DNA of 64,000 bases, taken from NCBI RefSeq assembly GCF_022479115.1, contig NZ_CP092497.1:434001-498000 (forward strand). The letters run 5' to 3'. The position numbers and the translations under genes were made by a program. Shown here one piece after another: positions 31,965 through 40,801 of this stretch. This DNA comes from Amycolatopsis sp. EV170708-02-1 (GTDB taxonomy: Bacteria; Actinomycetota; Actinomycetes; Mycobacteriales; Pseudonocardiaceae). The notes beneath the pieces were generated by a model, which made no database searches, was not told the DNA's origin, and worked only from the letters and a program-made list of their open reading frames with translations. The stretch's first letter is position 1; each line of letters starts with the position of its first letter.

Positions 31965-34900
31965 TCACCACCCCGACGCGGTGTAGGTGACGGCCGTCAG
32001 TCCCTCGTCGCCCCACGCCAGTTCACGCAGCAGGCTCAAGGTGCCTTCCTCGGGGTCGATCAGCTCGATCCCGCGCCGGGCGTAGTCCCGCATCAGTTCC
32101 GGGGTGACCATCCCGTTGTTCACCCCGGTGGGCGCCCACGGTCCCCAATGGACGGTGAGCCCGCGACGTCCGTACACAGTGGACCACCGGTGCCCGAGCG
32201 CCTCCAGCGCGTCGTTCGCGGCCGCGTAGTCGGCCTGGCCGCGGTTTCCCAGTGTCGCGGCGACGCTGCCGAACAGGACGGCGAACTTCGGCGCCTCCGG
32301 CAGTTCACCGGCCGCCGCGAGCAGGGTGCTCGCCCCTTCGACCTTGGTGGCGAAGACCCGGTCGAACGACGCCGGGTCCTTCTCCGCGATCAGCTTGTCC
32401 TCGATGACGCCCGCCGCGTAGACGATGCCGTCGAGCCTGCCGTGTTCGGCGTGGATCTCCTTGACCGCGCGGTGCACGGCCTCCGCGTCGAGCATGTCCA
32501 CCGAGTGGTACCGCACCGGGCTGCCGAGGTCGCCGATCCGCCGCAGCGTCCCGCGGACCTCGCGTTCGGACTCGATGAGCCGGATGGTCCGCTCGATCTC
32601 GGCCGGTTTGGACAGCCCGCTCCCGATCAGGGCGGCGCGCAGCTCTTCCGTCGTCGTCGCGGTCGCGATCTCCGGCTCCTCGCCGTCGATGGGCACGGCG
32701 GTTCGGCCGAACAGTTCGATGCGGCACCGCGACGCCGAGGCCAGCGTGGTGGCCAGCCGGGCGGTGATGCCCTTCGCCCCGCCGACCAGGAGGACGACCG
32801 AATCCCGGTCCAGGCCGAGCGCTTCGGCCTCGGCCGTCCCGTCACCGGCCGGGCCGGCGCCCGTGCTGCCGAGCAGGCCGAGGCCTTCCTCGGTCATCCG
32901 CAGCCCTCGCCGCGCGCCGCCGCGGCGGACGACGACCGGCTCCCAGTCCCCGGCGGACAGCTCGGCGAGCAGGGTCTCCACTTGTTCGTCCACAGTGGAT
33001 TCGGGATGCTGCTCCACCACGCGGGCGACCGTGTCCGGGTATTCCTTGGCCACCGTCCGGAAGAAGCCGCGGGCACCGTCGGCGGGGCCGTTCGCGATGA
33101 GCCAGCGCGGTCCGCCCGCCAGGACCGCTTGGTACAGCGGGAAATCGTCGGGGAAGGACGGTGACAGGTGGAACACGCCGTCCGCGCCGTGCTCCGGCAC
33201 GCCCTGGACCAGTTCGACTTCGGCGCCATACCCGGAGAGGCGGGCGGTGAGCATCTCCGCGACCTGGCCTTCCCCGACGACGGCGAAGCGGAGCCCGGCG
33301 AGTTCTTCGTCGGTGGGGTTCGGGGCGGCGAGATCGAATTCCCGCATGAGATAGCGCTTCGGCGCCACCACGACGGCGTCGCTCTCGTCGGCGGGCTGGT
33401 CACCGGCAGGGGCGCCACCGAGCAGGTCGGCGAGTTCCGCCGCCGTGCGGGCCTTGGCGAGGACTTCGGGATCGCCGCCGGTCAGGCCCAGCCGGGTCGC
33501 CAGTTCCCCGGCGATCTCGGCACGTTTGATCGAGTCGACGCTCAGATCCGCTTCGAGGTCCAGATCCGGCTCGATCATGTCCACCGGATAGCCGGTCCGC
33601 TCGCCGATCACCTCGACGACGGTGCCGAAGATCGAGCGTTCGGGCGCTGGAGCGGGGGCGGAGACGGGTACGGGTACCGGCTCGGGAAGGCTGAGGGGTG
33701 CGGGCGGCCGGACACCGGGATCGGTACCGAGGTAGCCGAGCAGGACGTCCCGTTGCGCGGCGATCATCTCGCGGCTGGTGCGGAGGAACTCCGAGATGAG
33801 CGCCTCACCGCCGTCGGTGCCGGGCCGGGAAGTCACGATCGCCTCCGTGGGGATTCGCTGGGGTGGGTGCAGGGCGGTGGCGGGGATCTCACCGTCGGCG
33901 GTGCGGACGAGGTGTCCGTCGACGGTCCAGCCCGCCTTCTTCGGTGGCCGCGCGGACAACGCGTCCGTGCAGGTGCGGCCGGTGAACAGCCGGCCGGTGC
34001 GGACGTCCGCACCGGCGACCGCCAGCCTCGCCAACGCGGCGAGGAAACCGGGGATCCCGGTACGGCGGCCGCCTTCGAGGGTGACCGTCCGATGTGGACG
34101 GCCGTCGAGCACGGCGGCGACGAGCCTGGTGAGGACCGAGCCTGGGCCCGCTTCGACGAAGGTCCGGGCGCCCGCCTCGTACATGGCCTCGATCTGGTCG
34201 GCGAACCGCACCGGCGCGCCGATCTGCGCGGCCAGTTCGGCGCGGATCCCGTCCGGCGCGGCCGGGTAGGGTGCGGCGATCCGGTTCGCCCACACCGGGA
34301 TCTCCGGTTCCGTGACCGTGACGGTGCCGAGCACGCGGGCGAACTCCGTCTCCGCCGGGGCGACCATCGGGCTGTGGAACGCGCACGCGACCGAGAGCGG
34401 CTTCGCCCCGACCCCTCGGGCCCGCAGCCGGTCCACCGCCACGCCGACGGCGGCGGTCGGTCCCGAGATCACCGTCTGTTCCGGTGAATTCCGGTTCGCG
34501 GTGACGACGCTCCCGGTCAGGCCCTCGGCGGCGAGCACCTCGGTGACGTCCGTGGCGTTCGCGGCGACGGCCGCCATCGTCCCCGGGTCGCCGGCGCCGG
34601 TCGCGCCGAGGATCGCCGCCGCCCGTGCCCGGCTGAGCTCCAGCAGGGAAGCCGAACTCAACGCACCGGCGGCGGTCAGCGCGACCAGTTCGCCGTAGCT
34701 GTGTCCCGCCACCATCGAAGGCCGGACCCCGGCCATGCCCAGCAGATGGTGCGCGGCGAGCCCCACGATCCCGAGCGCGGGCTGCGCGGCCCGGGTGTCG
34801 GTCAGCCCGTCACGCTGCGCTTCACGCCCGGCCTCGTCGAACACGGCGGGCGGGAACAGGACGTCGACGGTGCTCCCGCCGCGCGCGAGGTAGCGCCGCA

Positions 34901-37900
34901 GCTCGGGAAAGGCGACGAACAGCTCCGCGAACATCCCCGGCCGCTGGCTGCCCTGCCCGGGAAAGAGGAACGCGATCTCGCCCACCGGCCCGTCGCCGCC
35001 GCCGAAGATCCCCGTCTTCTCGTCCCGCTCCCCCGCGATGGCCCGGCGCAGCGACGAGGCCAATCCGTCCACTGTGGACGCCAGGATGGCGAACCTCGTC
35101 CGGCCGCCCCGGCTTTCCGCCCGGCGGGACGCGGCGAACGCCAGATCCCGCAGCCGCCAGCCCTGTCCCGTGGCGGCCAGGAGATCCTGGGCGTCCTTGT
35201 CACCCGCGAACAGGAACAGCTCGGCAGGCCATTCGTCGAGAGTCTTCGCGGGCGGGACGGCGCCTTCGTGCGAGGTGAGGACGACGTGGAAGTTCGTGCC
35301 GCCGAACCCGAAGGCGCTCACCCCGGCGACGCGTTCGGAGTCGGCCCACGGCCGGGCCTCGGTGTGGAACGCGAACGGGCTGGTCTCCGGGTCCCACGCC
35401 GGATTCGGCTTCTCCAGATGCAGCGTCGGCGGTTTGACGCCGGTGTGCAGCGCGAGGCTCGCCTTGATCAACCCGGCCAGCCCGGCGGCGCATTTCGTGT
35501 GCCCGATCTGGGATTTCACCGAACCGAGCGCGCACCGGCCGGGTTCGGCGCCCGCTTCGGCGAACACCTTGGTCAGGGTGGCGAGTTCGGTGCGGTCGCC
35601 GACGACGGTGCCGGTGCCGTGCGCTTCGACGAGCCCGGCTCGCGACGGAGAGATCCCGGCGTTGCGGTACGCCCTGGTGAGCGCGTTGTACTGCCCCTCC
35701 GGCCGGGGCGCGGTGAGCCCGAGCGCCCGCCCGTCGCTGGCGCTGCCGACGCCCTTGATGACGGCGTAGACGCGATCGCCGTCGCGTTCGGCGTCCGCCA
35801 GCCGCTTCAGGACGACGCACGCGACGCCCTCGCCCAGCGCGATCCCGTCGGCGTCGCTGTCGAAGGTGGCCGAGCGGCCGGACGGCGAGAGCGCGTGCAC
35901 CGAAGAGAACAGCAGGTAGTCGTTGATGCCGTTGTGCAGGTCGGCGCCGCCGCACAGGACGAGGTCGCTGGTACCGGTGACGAGCTCCTTGCAGGCGACG
36001 TCGACGGCGGTCAGCGACGACGCGCACGCCGCGTCGACCGTGTAGTTCGCGCCGCCGAGGTCGAGCCGGTTCGCGACCCGGCCCGCGATGACGTTGGCGA
36101 GCACCCCGGGGAACGAGTCCTCGGTCAGGCGCGGCAGCTGGCGGTCGAGGTCGGCCGGGAGTTCGCCGAGGTAGGACGGGAGCACGGTCCGCAGGGTCAT
36201 CGCGTTGGACAGATCGCTCCCGGCTTCCGCGCCGAAGACCACCGACGTGCGGGACCGGTCGAAGGCGCGTTCGGCGTATCCGGCGTCGGCGAGCGCCCGC
36301 CGCGACACCTCCAGCGCCAGCAGCTGCACGGGTTCGATACTCGCGAGCGACGCGGGCGGGATGCCGTGGTCGAGCGGGTCGAACGGGATCTCCGGCAGGA
36401 AACCGCCCCAGCGCGACGGCGTCTTCTCGCCGTCGCCGTCGGGCGCGTAGTAGAGCGCCGGATCCCAGCGCCGGGCCGGGACCTCGGTGACGGAATCCGC
36501 TCCGGACAGGATGTTCGCCCAGAACGCGGCGAGATCCCCGGCCTGCGGGAAGACACCGGCCATCCCGACGATGGCGATGTCGAGCGGTTCCGGCACGGGC
36601 TCGTCGTCCACGCCGTCCAGCAGCTCGGCGGCGCGGGCGGCGAGAAACGCCTGGGCTCCCGGCCCGACGGCCTCGTGCAACCGGGCGATCGTCGTGACCT
36701 CGGACCGCAGCACGGCGACGTCGCCCGCCATGAACATGCCCTCGGCGAGCTGCCGGTCTTCGGCGACCGGGCCGAGCGTGTCCCCGACTCGCTCGATTCC
36801 CTTGCTCGCCAGGCGAAGCCGTCCGACGTTGAGCTTCTCCAGCCGCTCCCAGGCCTCACGGTCCGGCACCGCCTGGTCCTTCAGTGCCCGTTTGAGTTCC
36901 GCGTATTCGGTGGTGAACGCCGAACGTACGCATCGTGTCGCGTGTCCCGGCGCGGTCTCCAGCAGGTCGGTGCGCGTGGCTTCGACGACCTGGCGCTGGA
37001 ACAACGGCAGGACGGCGCCCGCGCGGACGGCCTCCTCGGTGAACAGATACGCGGTGCCCATCACCAGGCCGGCCGTCGCGCCGAGCCGGGTCAGCGGTGC
37101 CGCGGCGGCGGTGACCATCGCGGCCGATCGCTCGTCGTGGACCCCACCGGCGAAGTACACCTCGACCTCGGCCGCGTAGTCGCGGAGCACGTCGATCTGG
37201 GCTTCCCACAAGGGAAAACTCGCCCGCGGCCCGACGTGCCCACCGCATTCGGAGCCTTCGAAGACGAACTTGCGCGCGCCCGCTTCGAGGAACTGGCGCA
37301 GCAATCCCGGCGACGGGACGTGCAGGAACGTCGAGATGCCGTCCTCTTCCAGCGCCTTCGCCTGTGCCGGACGGCCACCGGCGATGATCGCGTGGCTCGG
37401 CCGGATCTCCCGGATCACCTCGAGCTGCGCGGCACGGACGTCCTCGGCCGCGAACCCGAGCACCCCCACGCCCCAGGGCGCGTCACCCAGCGCGGTCTTG
37501 GTCGCTTCGAGCATCTCGCGGGTCTGCTCAGGCCCGGACAACGCCAGGGCCAGGAACGGCAGCGCTCCCCCGGCGGCGACGGCCCGTGCGAATTCGGGCC
37601 GGTCGCTGACCCGGGTCATCGGGCCCTGCGCGAGCGGCAACGGGCCGCCGGAAGCGGTGAGCCCCTCGGCGATCGACGCGCGAACGCCGTGGATCGCGGC
37701 GGGGAGGGTTCCCCAGCGGTCGCGGAACCGCTCGGGCAGGAAGGCGTCCTGCCCGGCTTCCACCGGCAGGCGGCGGAGCCGTCGGACACCGCCGTCCACA
37801 ATGGTCTCGGAACCGTCGAGGCCTTCCAGCGCCCTCGTGACGTCCGACGGGAGCTCCGCTTCGGGGAGCAGCGCGAACGCCGTGTCGAGGACGACACCGG

Positions 37901-38435
37901 CGGCACCTCCGGCCACCGCGGCGGCCGCGGTGTGCGCGCCGATCCCGCCGTACGCCCAGACCGGGACGCCGATCGCCGGATCGGCCAGCAACTGCTGCAG
38001 GAACACGAACGTGCCGAGTTCGCCGATCCTGCCGCCCGCCTCGTGGCCACGGGCGACGAGCCCGTCCGCTCCGGCGGCGACCGCTCGCACGGCTTCGTCC
38101 CGGCTCGTGACCTCCGCGAGCACGCGCCGTCCCGCGAAGTCCACAGTGGACTTTCGCGCATCGGCGGCGAGCAGCACCGTGTGCACCGCGGCAGGAAGGT
38201 CGGCCGACCCCGCGACGCGGACACCGAAGCCGGTCGCGAGCCAGTCCCCGGCCAGGTCGAGTTCTTCGCGGGCCGCCCGGTTTCCGCTGGTCAGGTCCAG
38301 GACACCGAGCGCGCCCGCCCGCGTCGCCGCGGCGGCGAACCGCGCGGACGGCACACCGAAGGGGTGCACCGCGATGAGCAGATCCGCCGTCCCGGTCGAC
38401 GGTGAGGCATCGGCGCCACGAATCGACTTACCCAC
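31965..38435 (-). CDS. PUFA-synthase-like megasynthase NPD-NPD-KS-AT-ACP-KR
   Basis: A 2156-residue iterative synthase. Two nitropropane-dioxygenase-like TIM-barrel segments come first. Segment 1 is at about 15-200 (LLIAVHPFGVPSARFAAAAT, GHEAGGRIG). Segment 2 is at about 260-480 (PLPLAQGPMTRVSD, then GSECGGHVGP) and is related to the PfaD flavin enoyl reductase. KS is at about 615-1040 with Cys in VDAACASSLTAVD (about 801). AT is at about 1145-1440 with GHSYGE near 1243. A Pro/Ala-rich linker leads to one ACP with the PUFA-type site DLSVDSIKRAEI (about 1632), and a KR follows from about 1870. GTG 38435 is preferred because GGAGG stands 6 nt upstream; a frame six codons longer exists. It is the first gene of the operon. 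Confidence 0.9.
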   Translation of the reverse strand: MGKSIRGADASPSTGTADLLIAVHPFGVPSARFAAAATRAGALGVLDLTSGNRAAREELDLAGDWLATGFGVRVAGSADLPAAVHTVLLAADARKSTVDFAGRRVLAEVTSRDEAVRAVAAGADGLVARGHEAGGRIGELGTFVFLQQLLADPAIGVPVWAYGGIGAHTAAAAVAGGAAGVVLDTAFALLPEAELPSDVTRALEGLDGSETIVDGGVRRLRRLPVEAGQDAFLPERFRDRWGTLPAAIHGVRASIAEGLTASGGPLPLAQGPMTRVSDRPEFARAVAAGGALPFLALALSGPEQTREMLEATKTALGDAPWGVGVLGFAAEDVRAAQLEVIREIRPSHAIIAGGRPAQAKALEEDGISTFLHVPSPGLLRQFLEAGARKFVFEGSECGGHVGPRASFPLWEAQIDVLRDYAAEVEVYFAGGVHDERSAAMVTAAAAPLTRLGATAGLVMGTAYLFTEEAVRAGAVLPLFQRQVVEATRTDLLETAPGHATRCVRSAFTTEYAELKRALKDQAVPDREAWERLEKLNVGRLRLASKGIERVGDTLGPVAEDRQLAEGMFMAGDVAVLRSEVTTIARLHEAVGPGAQAFLAARAAELLDGVDDEPVPEPLDIAIVGMAGVFPQAGDLAAFWANILSGADSVTEVPARRWDPALYYAPDGDGEKTPSRWGGFLPEIPFDPLDHGIPPASLASIEPVQLLALEVSRRALADAGYAERAFDRSRTSVVFGAEAGSDLSNAMTLRTVLPSYLGELPADLDRQLPRLTEDSFPGVLANVIAGRVANRLDLGGANYTVDAACASSLTAVDVACKELVTGTSDLVLCGGADLHNGINDYLLFSSVHALSPSGRSATFDSDADGIALGEGVACVVLKRLADAERDGDRVYAVIKGVGSASDGRALGLTAPRPEGQYNALTRAYRNAGISPSRAGLVEAHGTGTVVGDRTELATLTKVFAEAGAEPGRCALGSVKSQIGHTKCAAGLAGLIKASLALHTGVKPPTLHLEKPNPAWDPETSPFAFHTEARPWADSERVAGVSAFGFGGTNFHVVLTSHEGAVPPAKTLDEWPAELFLFAGDKDAQDLLAATGQGWRLRDLAFAASRRAESRGGRTRFAILASTVDGLASSLRRAIAGERDEKTGIFGGGDGPVGEIAFLFPGQGSQRPGMFAELFVAFPELRRYLARGGSTVDVLFPPAVFDEAGREAQRDGLTDTRAAQPALGIVGLAAHHLLGMAGVRPSMVAGHSYGELVALTAAGALSSASLLELSRARAAAILGATGAGDPGTMAAVAANATDVTEVLAAEGLTGSVVTANRNSPEQTVISGPTAAVGVAVDRLRARGVGAKPLSVACAFHSPMVAPAETEFARVLGTVTVTEPEIPVWANRIAAPYPAAPDGIRAELAAQIGAPVRFADQIEAMYEAGARTFVEAGPGSVLTRLVAAVLDGRPHRTVTLEGGRRTGIPGFLAALARLAVAGADVRTGRLFTGRTCTDALSARPPKKAGWTVDGHLVRTADGEIPATALHPPQRIPTEAIVTSRPGTDGGEALISEFLRTSREMIAAQRDVLLGYLGTDPGVRPPAPLSLPEPVPVPVSAPAPAPERSIFGTVVEVIGERTGYPVDMIEPDLDLEADLSVDSIKRAEIAGELATRLGLTGGDPEVLAKARTAAELADLLGGAPAGDQPADESDAVVVAPKRYLMREFDLAAPNPTDEELAGLRFAVVGEGQVAEMLTARLSGYGAEVELVQGVPEHGADGVFHLSPSFPDDFPLYQAVLAGGPRWLIANGPADGARGFFRTVAKEYPDTVARVVEQHPESTVDEQVETLLAELSAGDWEPVVVRRGGARRGLRMTEEGLGLLGSTGAGPAGDGTAEAEALGLDRDSVVLLVGGAKGITARLATTLASASRCRIELFGRTAVPIDGEEPEIATATTTEELRAALIGSGLSKPAEIERTIRLIESEREVRGTLRRIGDLGSPVRYHSVDMLDAEAVHRAVKEIHAEHGRLDGIVYAAGVIEDKLIAEKDPASFDRVFATKVEGASTLLAAAGELPEAPKFAVLFGSVAATLGNRGQADYAAANDALEALGHRWSTVYGRRGLTVHWGPWAPTGVNNGMVTPELMRDYARRGIELIDPEEGTLSLLRELAWGDEGLTAVTYTASGW

Positions 38436-38479
38436 GGGAAGCCTCCGGCACACGGAAGAGTGACTTGGTTACCGGGCGT

Positions 38480-38508
38480 ACTTAAACGCAGGCGAGGCTT
38501 CACGTCAA
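38480..38508 (-). promoter_or_regulatory. Candidate sigma-70-type promoter of the synthase operon
   Basis: On the minus strand TTGACG (38503-38508) and TTAAGT (38480-38485) are separated by 17 bp, about 45 bp upstream of the GTG at 38435. The -35 is close to consensus and the -10 is moderate. The surrounding sequence is AT-richer than the genes on either side. Confidence 0.45.
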
Positions 38509-38834
38509 TACTCGACAGTAGGGTTTCCGGTCACAGGAACCGGATGGCGGTACGCCGACCTGCGAAACGCGAAGTCCGTCGCGAGAATTTAGCGTTCCGG
38601 ATACACACGGGACATCGTTTTTCCGTGCTCCCACAGGAAAGAACCGGCAACGACCAGGTGTCCCAACGGCCGATACGCCATCCGGCCTGTTACCCGGAGT
38701 TCACCATTCCGCTTTCATCGGACCACTGGAATTAGTGGTCCGTACCCATTTCGGGAAATCGACTCCGATTCGCCCTATCGTCGGTATCACGCCGCCCGGG
38801 GATTCGGTATCACGCGCGAAAAACATGAAGGGAT
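38509..38834. other. Control region upstream of the synthase operon
   Basis: About 330 bp of lower-GC sequence between the synthase promoter and the end of the LysR gene. It contains no convincing gene. A strong palindrome stands at 38720-38741. The rest shows scattered AT-rich patches without a repeated motif I could define. Confidence 0.4.
38720..38741. promoter_or_regulatory. Palindrome GGACCACT-N6-AGTGGTCC
   Basis: Perfect 8-bp inverted arms around GGAATT, about 285 bp upstream of the first synthase start and 94 bp past the LysR stop. It could be a dimeric-regulator site or a short transcription-ending hairpin for the LysR gene, which is transcribed in the same direction further on. The loop is AT-rich and no T-run follows. 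Confidence 0.4.
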
Positions 38835-39740
38835 TCAGCGGGATTTCGCATTCCGGACCGCGATGCTCAGCAGTTCCGCGGCCGGACCGGCGAGCCGCCG
38901 CCCGGCGGGCCACACCGCGCGCAGCTCCCGGCCGAAGTCGACGCCGTCCACCGCGACCGCGACGAGCCGCCGGTCGGCGACGTCACGGGCGATGGCGAGC
39001 TCGCTGATCACCGCCGGTCCGGCGCCCGCGATCACGGCGTTGCGGACAGCGGAGGCGGAGCCCAGTTCCAGCAACGGTTTCGCCGGGCCGACCCCGGCCT
39101 TGCGCAGGGCGGCGTCGACCGTCTCCCTGGTCCCGGAACCGAGTTCGCGGACCACGAGCGGCGTGATCGCCAGCTCGGCCGCGGTCAGCGGACGGCGTTT
39201 GCGCGCCCACGGATGACTCGCGGGCACGACGAGGACGAGGCGGTCGGTGGCCACCCGCCGGGACGAGAGCCCGGGCAGCGAACCGGGCGACTCGACGAAC
39301 CCGAGATCGACCTTGCCCTCTCGCGCCATTTCGGCGGCCTGGTCGGAGTTGGTGACCTCCAGCCCGAGATATAGCCCGGGGTCGCCGCGTTTGAGTTCGC
39401 CGATCCAGCCCGGCACCAGATACTCGGCCAAGGTCATGCTCGCGGCGACGCGCAGATGCGCCTCGTGCTGGGTGCGCAGGGCTTCGGCGCCGTCGAGCAG
39501 ACCGTCGAGTTCGGACAGCACGCGGTGCGCCCAGCCCGCGATGACCCGGCCGTCGGGGGTGAGCGCGGAGCCGCGCCGCGTACGGTCGACCAGCACCAGA
39601 CCCAGCCGTCGCTCGACTGTGGACAGTCGTTTGCTCGCCGACGGCTGCGCGATCCCGAGGCTGGCCGCGGCCTGCCCGATACTGCCGAGCTCGTCCACGA
39701 GCACCAGCAGGCGCAGGGAGTCCAGATCGGGTGTGGTCAT
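38835..39740 (-). CDS. LysR-family regulator
   Basis: A 301-residue LysR protein. The N-terminal winged helix reads LDSLRLLVLVDELGSIGQAAASLGIAQPSASKRLSTVERRLGLVLVDRTRRG. The C-terminal effector domain follows in two halves (HLRVAASMTLAEYLVPGWIGEL, VDLGFVESPG, LVLVVPASHPWA, LVVRELGSGTRETVDAAL). ATG 39740 is inside a GGTCAT-N11-ATGACC palindrome shared with the divergent exporter gene, so autoregulation is likely. LysR/YeiH pairs are widespread; the effector is unknown. Confidence 0.9.
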   Translation of the reverse strand: MTTPDLDSLRLLVLVDELGSIGQAAASLGIAQPSASKRLSTVERRLGLVLVDRTRRGSALTPDGRVIAGWAHRVLSELDGLLDGAEALRTQHEAHLRVAASMTLAEYLVPGWIGELKRGDPGLYLGLEVTNSDQAAEMAREGKVDLGFVESPGSLPGLSSRRVATDRLVLVVPASHPWARKRRPLTAAELAITPLVVRELGSGTRETVDAALRKAGVGPAKPLLELGSASAVRNAVIAGAGPAVISELAIARDVADRRLVAVAVDGVDFGRELRAVWPAGRRLAGPAAELLSIAVRNAKSR

Positions 39741-39757
39741 AGCCCAAGTGTATGACC
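39735..39757. promoter_or_regulatory. LysR-type operator GGTCAT-N11-ATGACC
   Basis: Perfect 6-bp arms separated by 11 bp, containing the T-N11-A core of LysR sites. It overlaps the LysR start codon and lies about 55 bp before the divergent YeiH start, a textbook arrangement for joint control of regulator and target. Confidence 0.65.
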
Positions 39758-39811
39758 TACCCCCGGTATTCCCGGCTACCGAGGCCACCTGTGCCGGGCG
39801 AAGCTCGAATC

Positions 39812-40801
39812 ATGAGCACCACGCACGCGAGACCGACGAAGCCCTACCTCACGGCCCTGGCCGTCACCGGCGCCGGAGTGGCCGCCGCGTACCTGGTCGG
39901 CACCGCTTTCCCGGTCGTCAGCGCGCTCACCGTCGCCGTCGTGCTCGGCATCCTCACCGGCTCGCTGTCGTCGGTCTCGGAGGAGACCCGGAAGGCCATC
40001 GCCGGGATCACCAAGAAGCTGCTTCGCGCCGGTGTCGTGCTGCTCGGCCTGCAGCTCTCTCTCCCGGCCGTCCTCGCGCTGGGCCCCGGGACCCTGCTCG
40101 CCGTCGTGCTCACGGTCGGCATCACGTTCCTCGGCACCATCGGCCTCGGCAGGCTCCTCGGCGTGCCTCGCGGCCTGGCGATGCTGGTCGCGACCGGGTT
40201 CTCGATCTGTGGCGCGTCCGCGATCGCCGCCATGGAAGGCGTGGTGAAACGCGAGGACTCCGACGTCGCGACCGCGGTCGCGCTGGTCACCTTCTACGGC
40301 GGGCTCGCCATCGCGGCGGTCCCGCTGATCGGCGGCTGGCTGCGGCTCGACGCGGCCAGGATCGGCGAGTGGGCCGGGCTCAGCGTGCACGAGGTCGCGC
40401 AGGTCGTCGCCGCGGCCACGCCCGCGGGCAGCGCCGCCATCGCGGTGGCGATCGTGATCAAGCTCAGCCGGGTGGTCCTGCTCGCCCCGATGGTCGCCGC
40501 GGTCGGCGTGCACGAACGGAAGCGCCCCATCGACGGCAAGCGGCCGCCGCTGGTGCCGCTGTTCGTCGTCGGTTTCCTGGCGATGGCCGCCCTGCGCAGC
40601 ACCGGGATCCTGCCGGGGCTCGCGCTCGACGTCGCCAAGATCGCCTGCACGCTGCTGCTGGCCGGAGCGCTGTTCGGGCTCGGCTGCGCGGTCCGGATCG
40701 GCACGCTCGTCCGCACCGGCGGCCGCGCCCTGCTGCTCGGTCTGCTCTCCACCCTGCTGGTCGGGACCACCGCGCTGGTCACGCTGACCGTGCTCGGCTG
40801 A
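39812..40801 (+). CDS. YeiH-family putative exporter
   Basis: A 329-residue membrane protein with about ten hydrophobic helices, of the YeiH/UPF0324 family (putative sulfate or sulfonate exporter). Characteristic strings are LRAGVVLLGLQLSLPAVLALGP, ATGFSICGASAIAAMEGVVKRE and ALFGLGCAVRIGTLVRTGGRALLLGLLS. It is divergent from the LysR gene and probably its target. Its 3' end overlaps the end of the convergent MFS gene by 23 bp. The transported anion is unproven. Confidence 0.88.
   Translation: MSTTHARPTKPYLTALAVTGAGVAAAYLVGTAFPVVSALTVAVVLGILTGSLSSVSEETRKAIAGITKKLLRAGVVLLGLQLSLPAVLALGPGTLLAVVLTVGITFLGTIGLGRLLGVPRGLAMLVATGFSICGASAIAAMEGVVKREDSDVATAVALVTFYGGLAIAAVPLIGGWLRLDAARIGEWAGLSVHEVAQVVAAATPAGSAAIAVAIVIKLSRVVLLAPMVAAVGVHERKRPIDGKRPPLVPLFVVGFLAMAALRSTGILPGLALDVAKIACTLLLAGALFGLGCAVRIGTLVRTGGRALLLGLLSTLLVGTTALVTLTVLG

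Noticed and set aside
27693..38435. Enediyne PKS (PKSE)
   Set aside because: PKSE is one chain KS-AT-ACP-KR-DH-PPTase with its own accessory genes; here the functions are split over two KS proteins with an NPD reductase, and no enediyne cassette is present.
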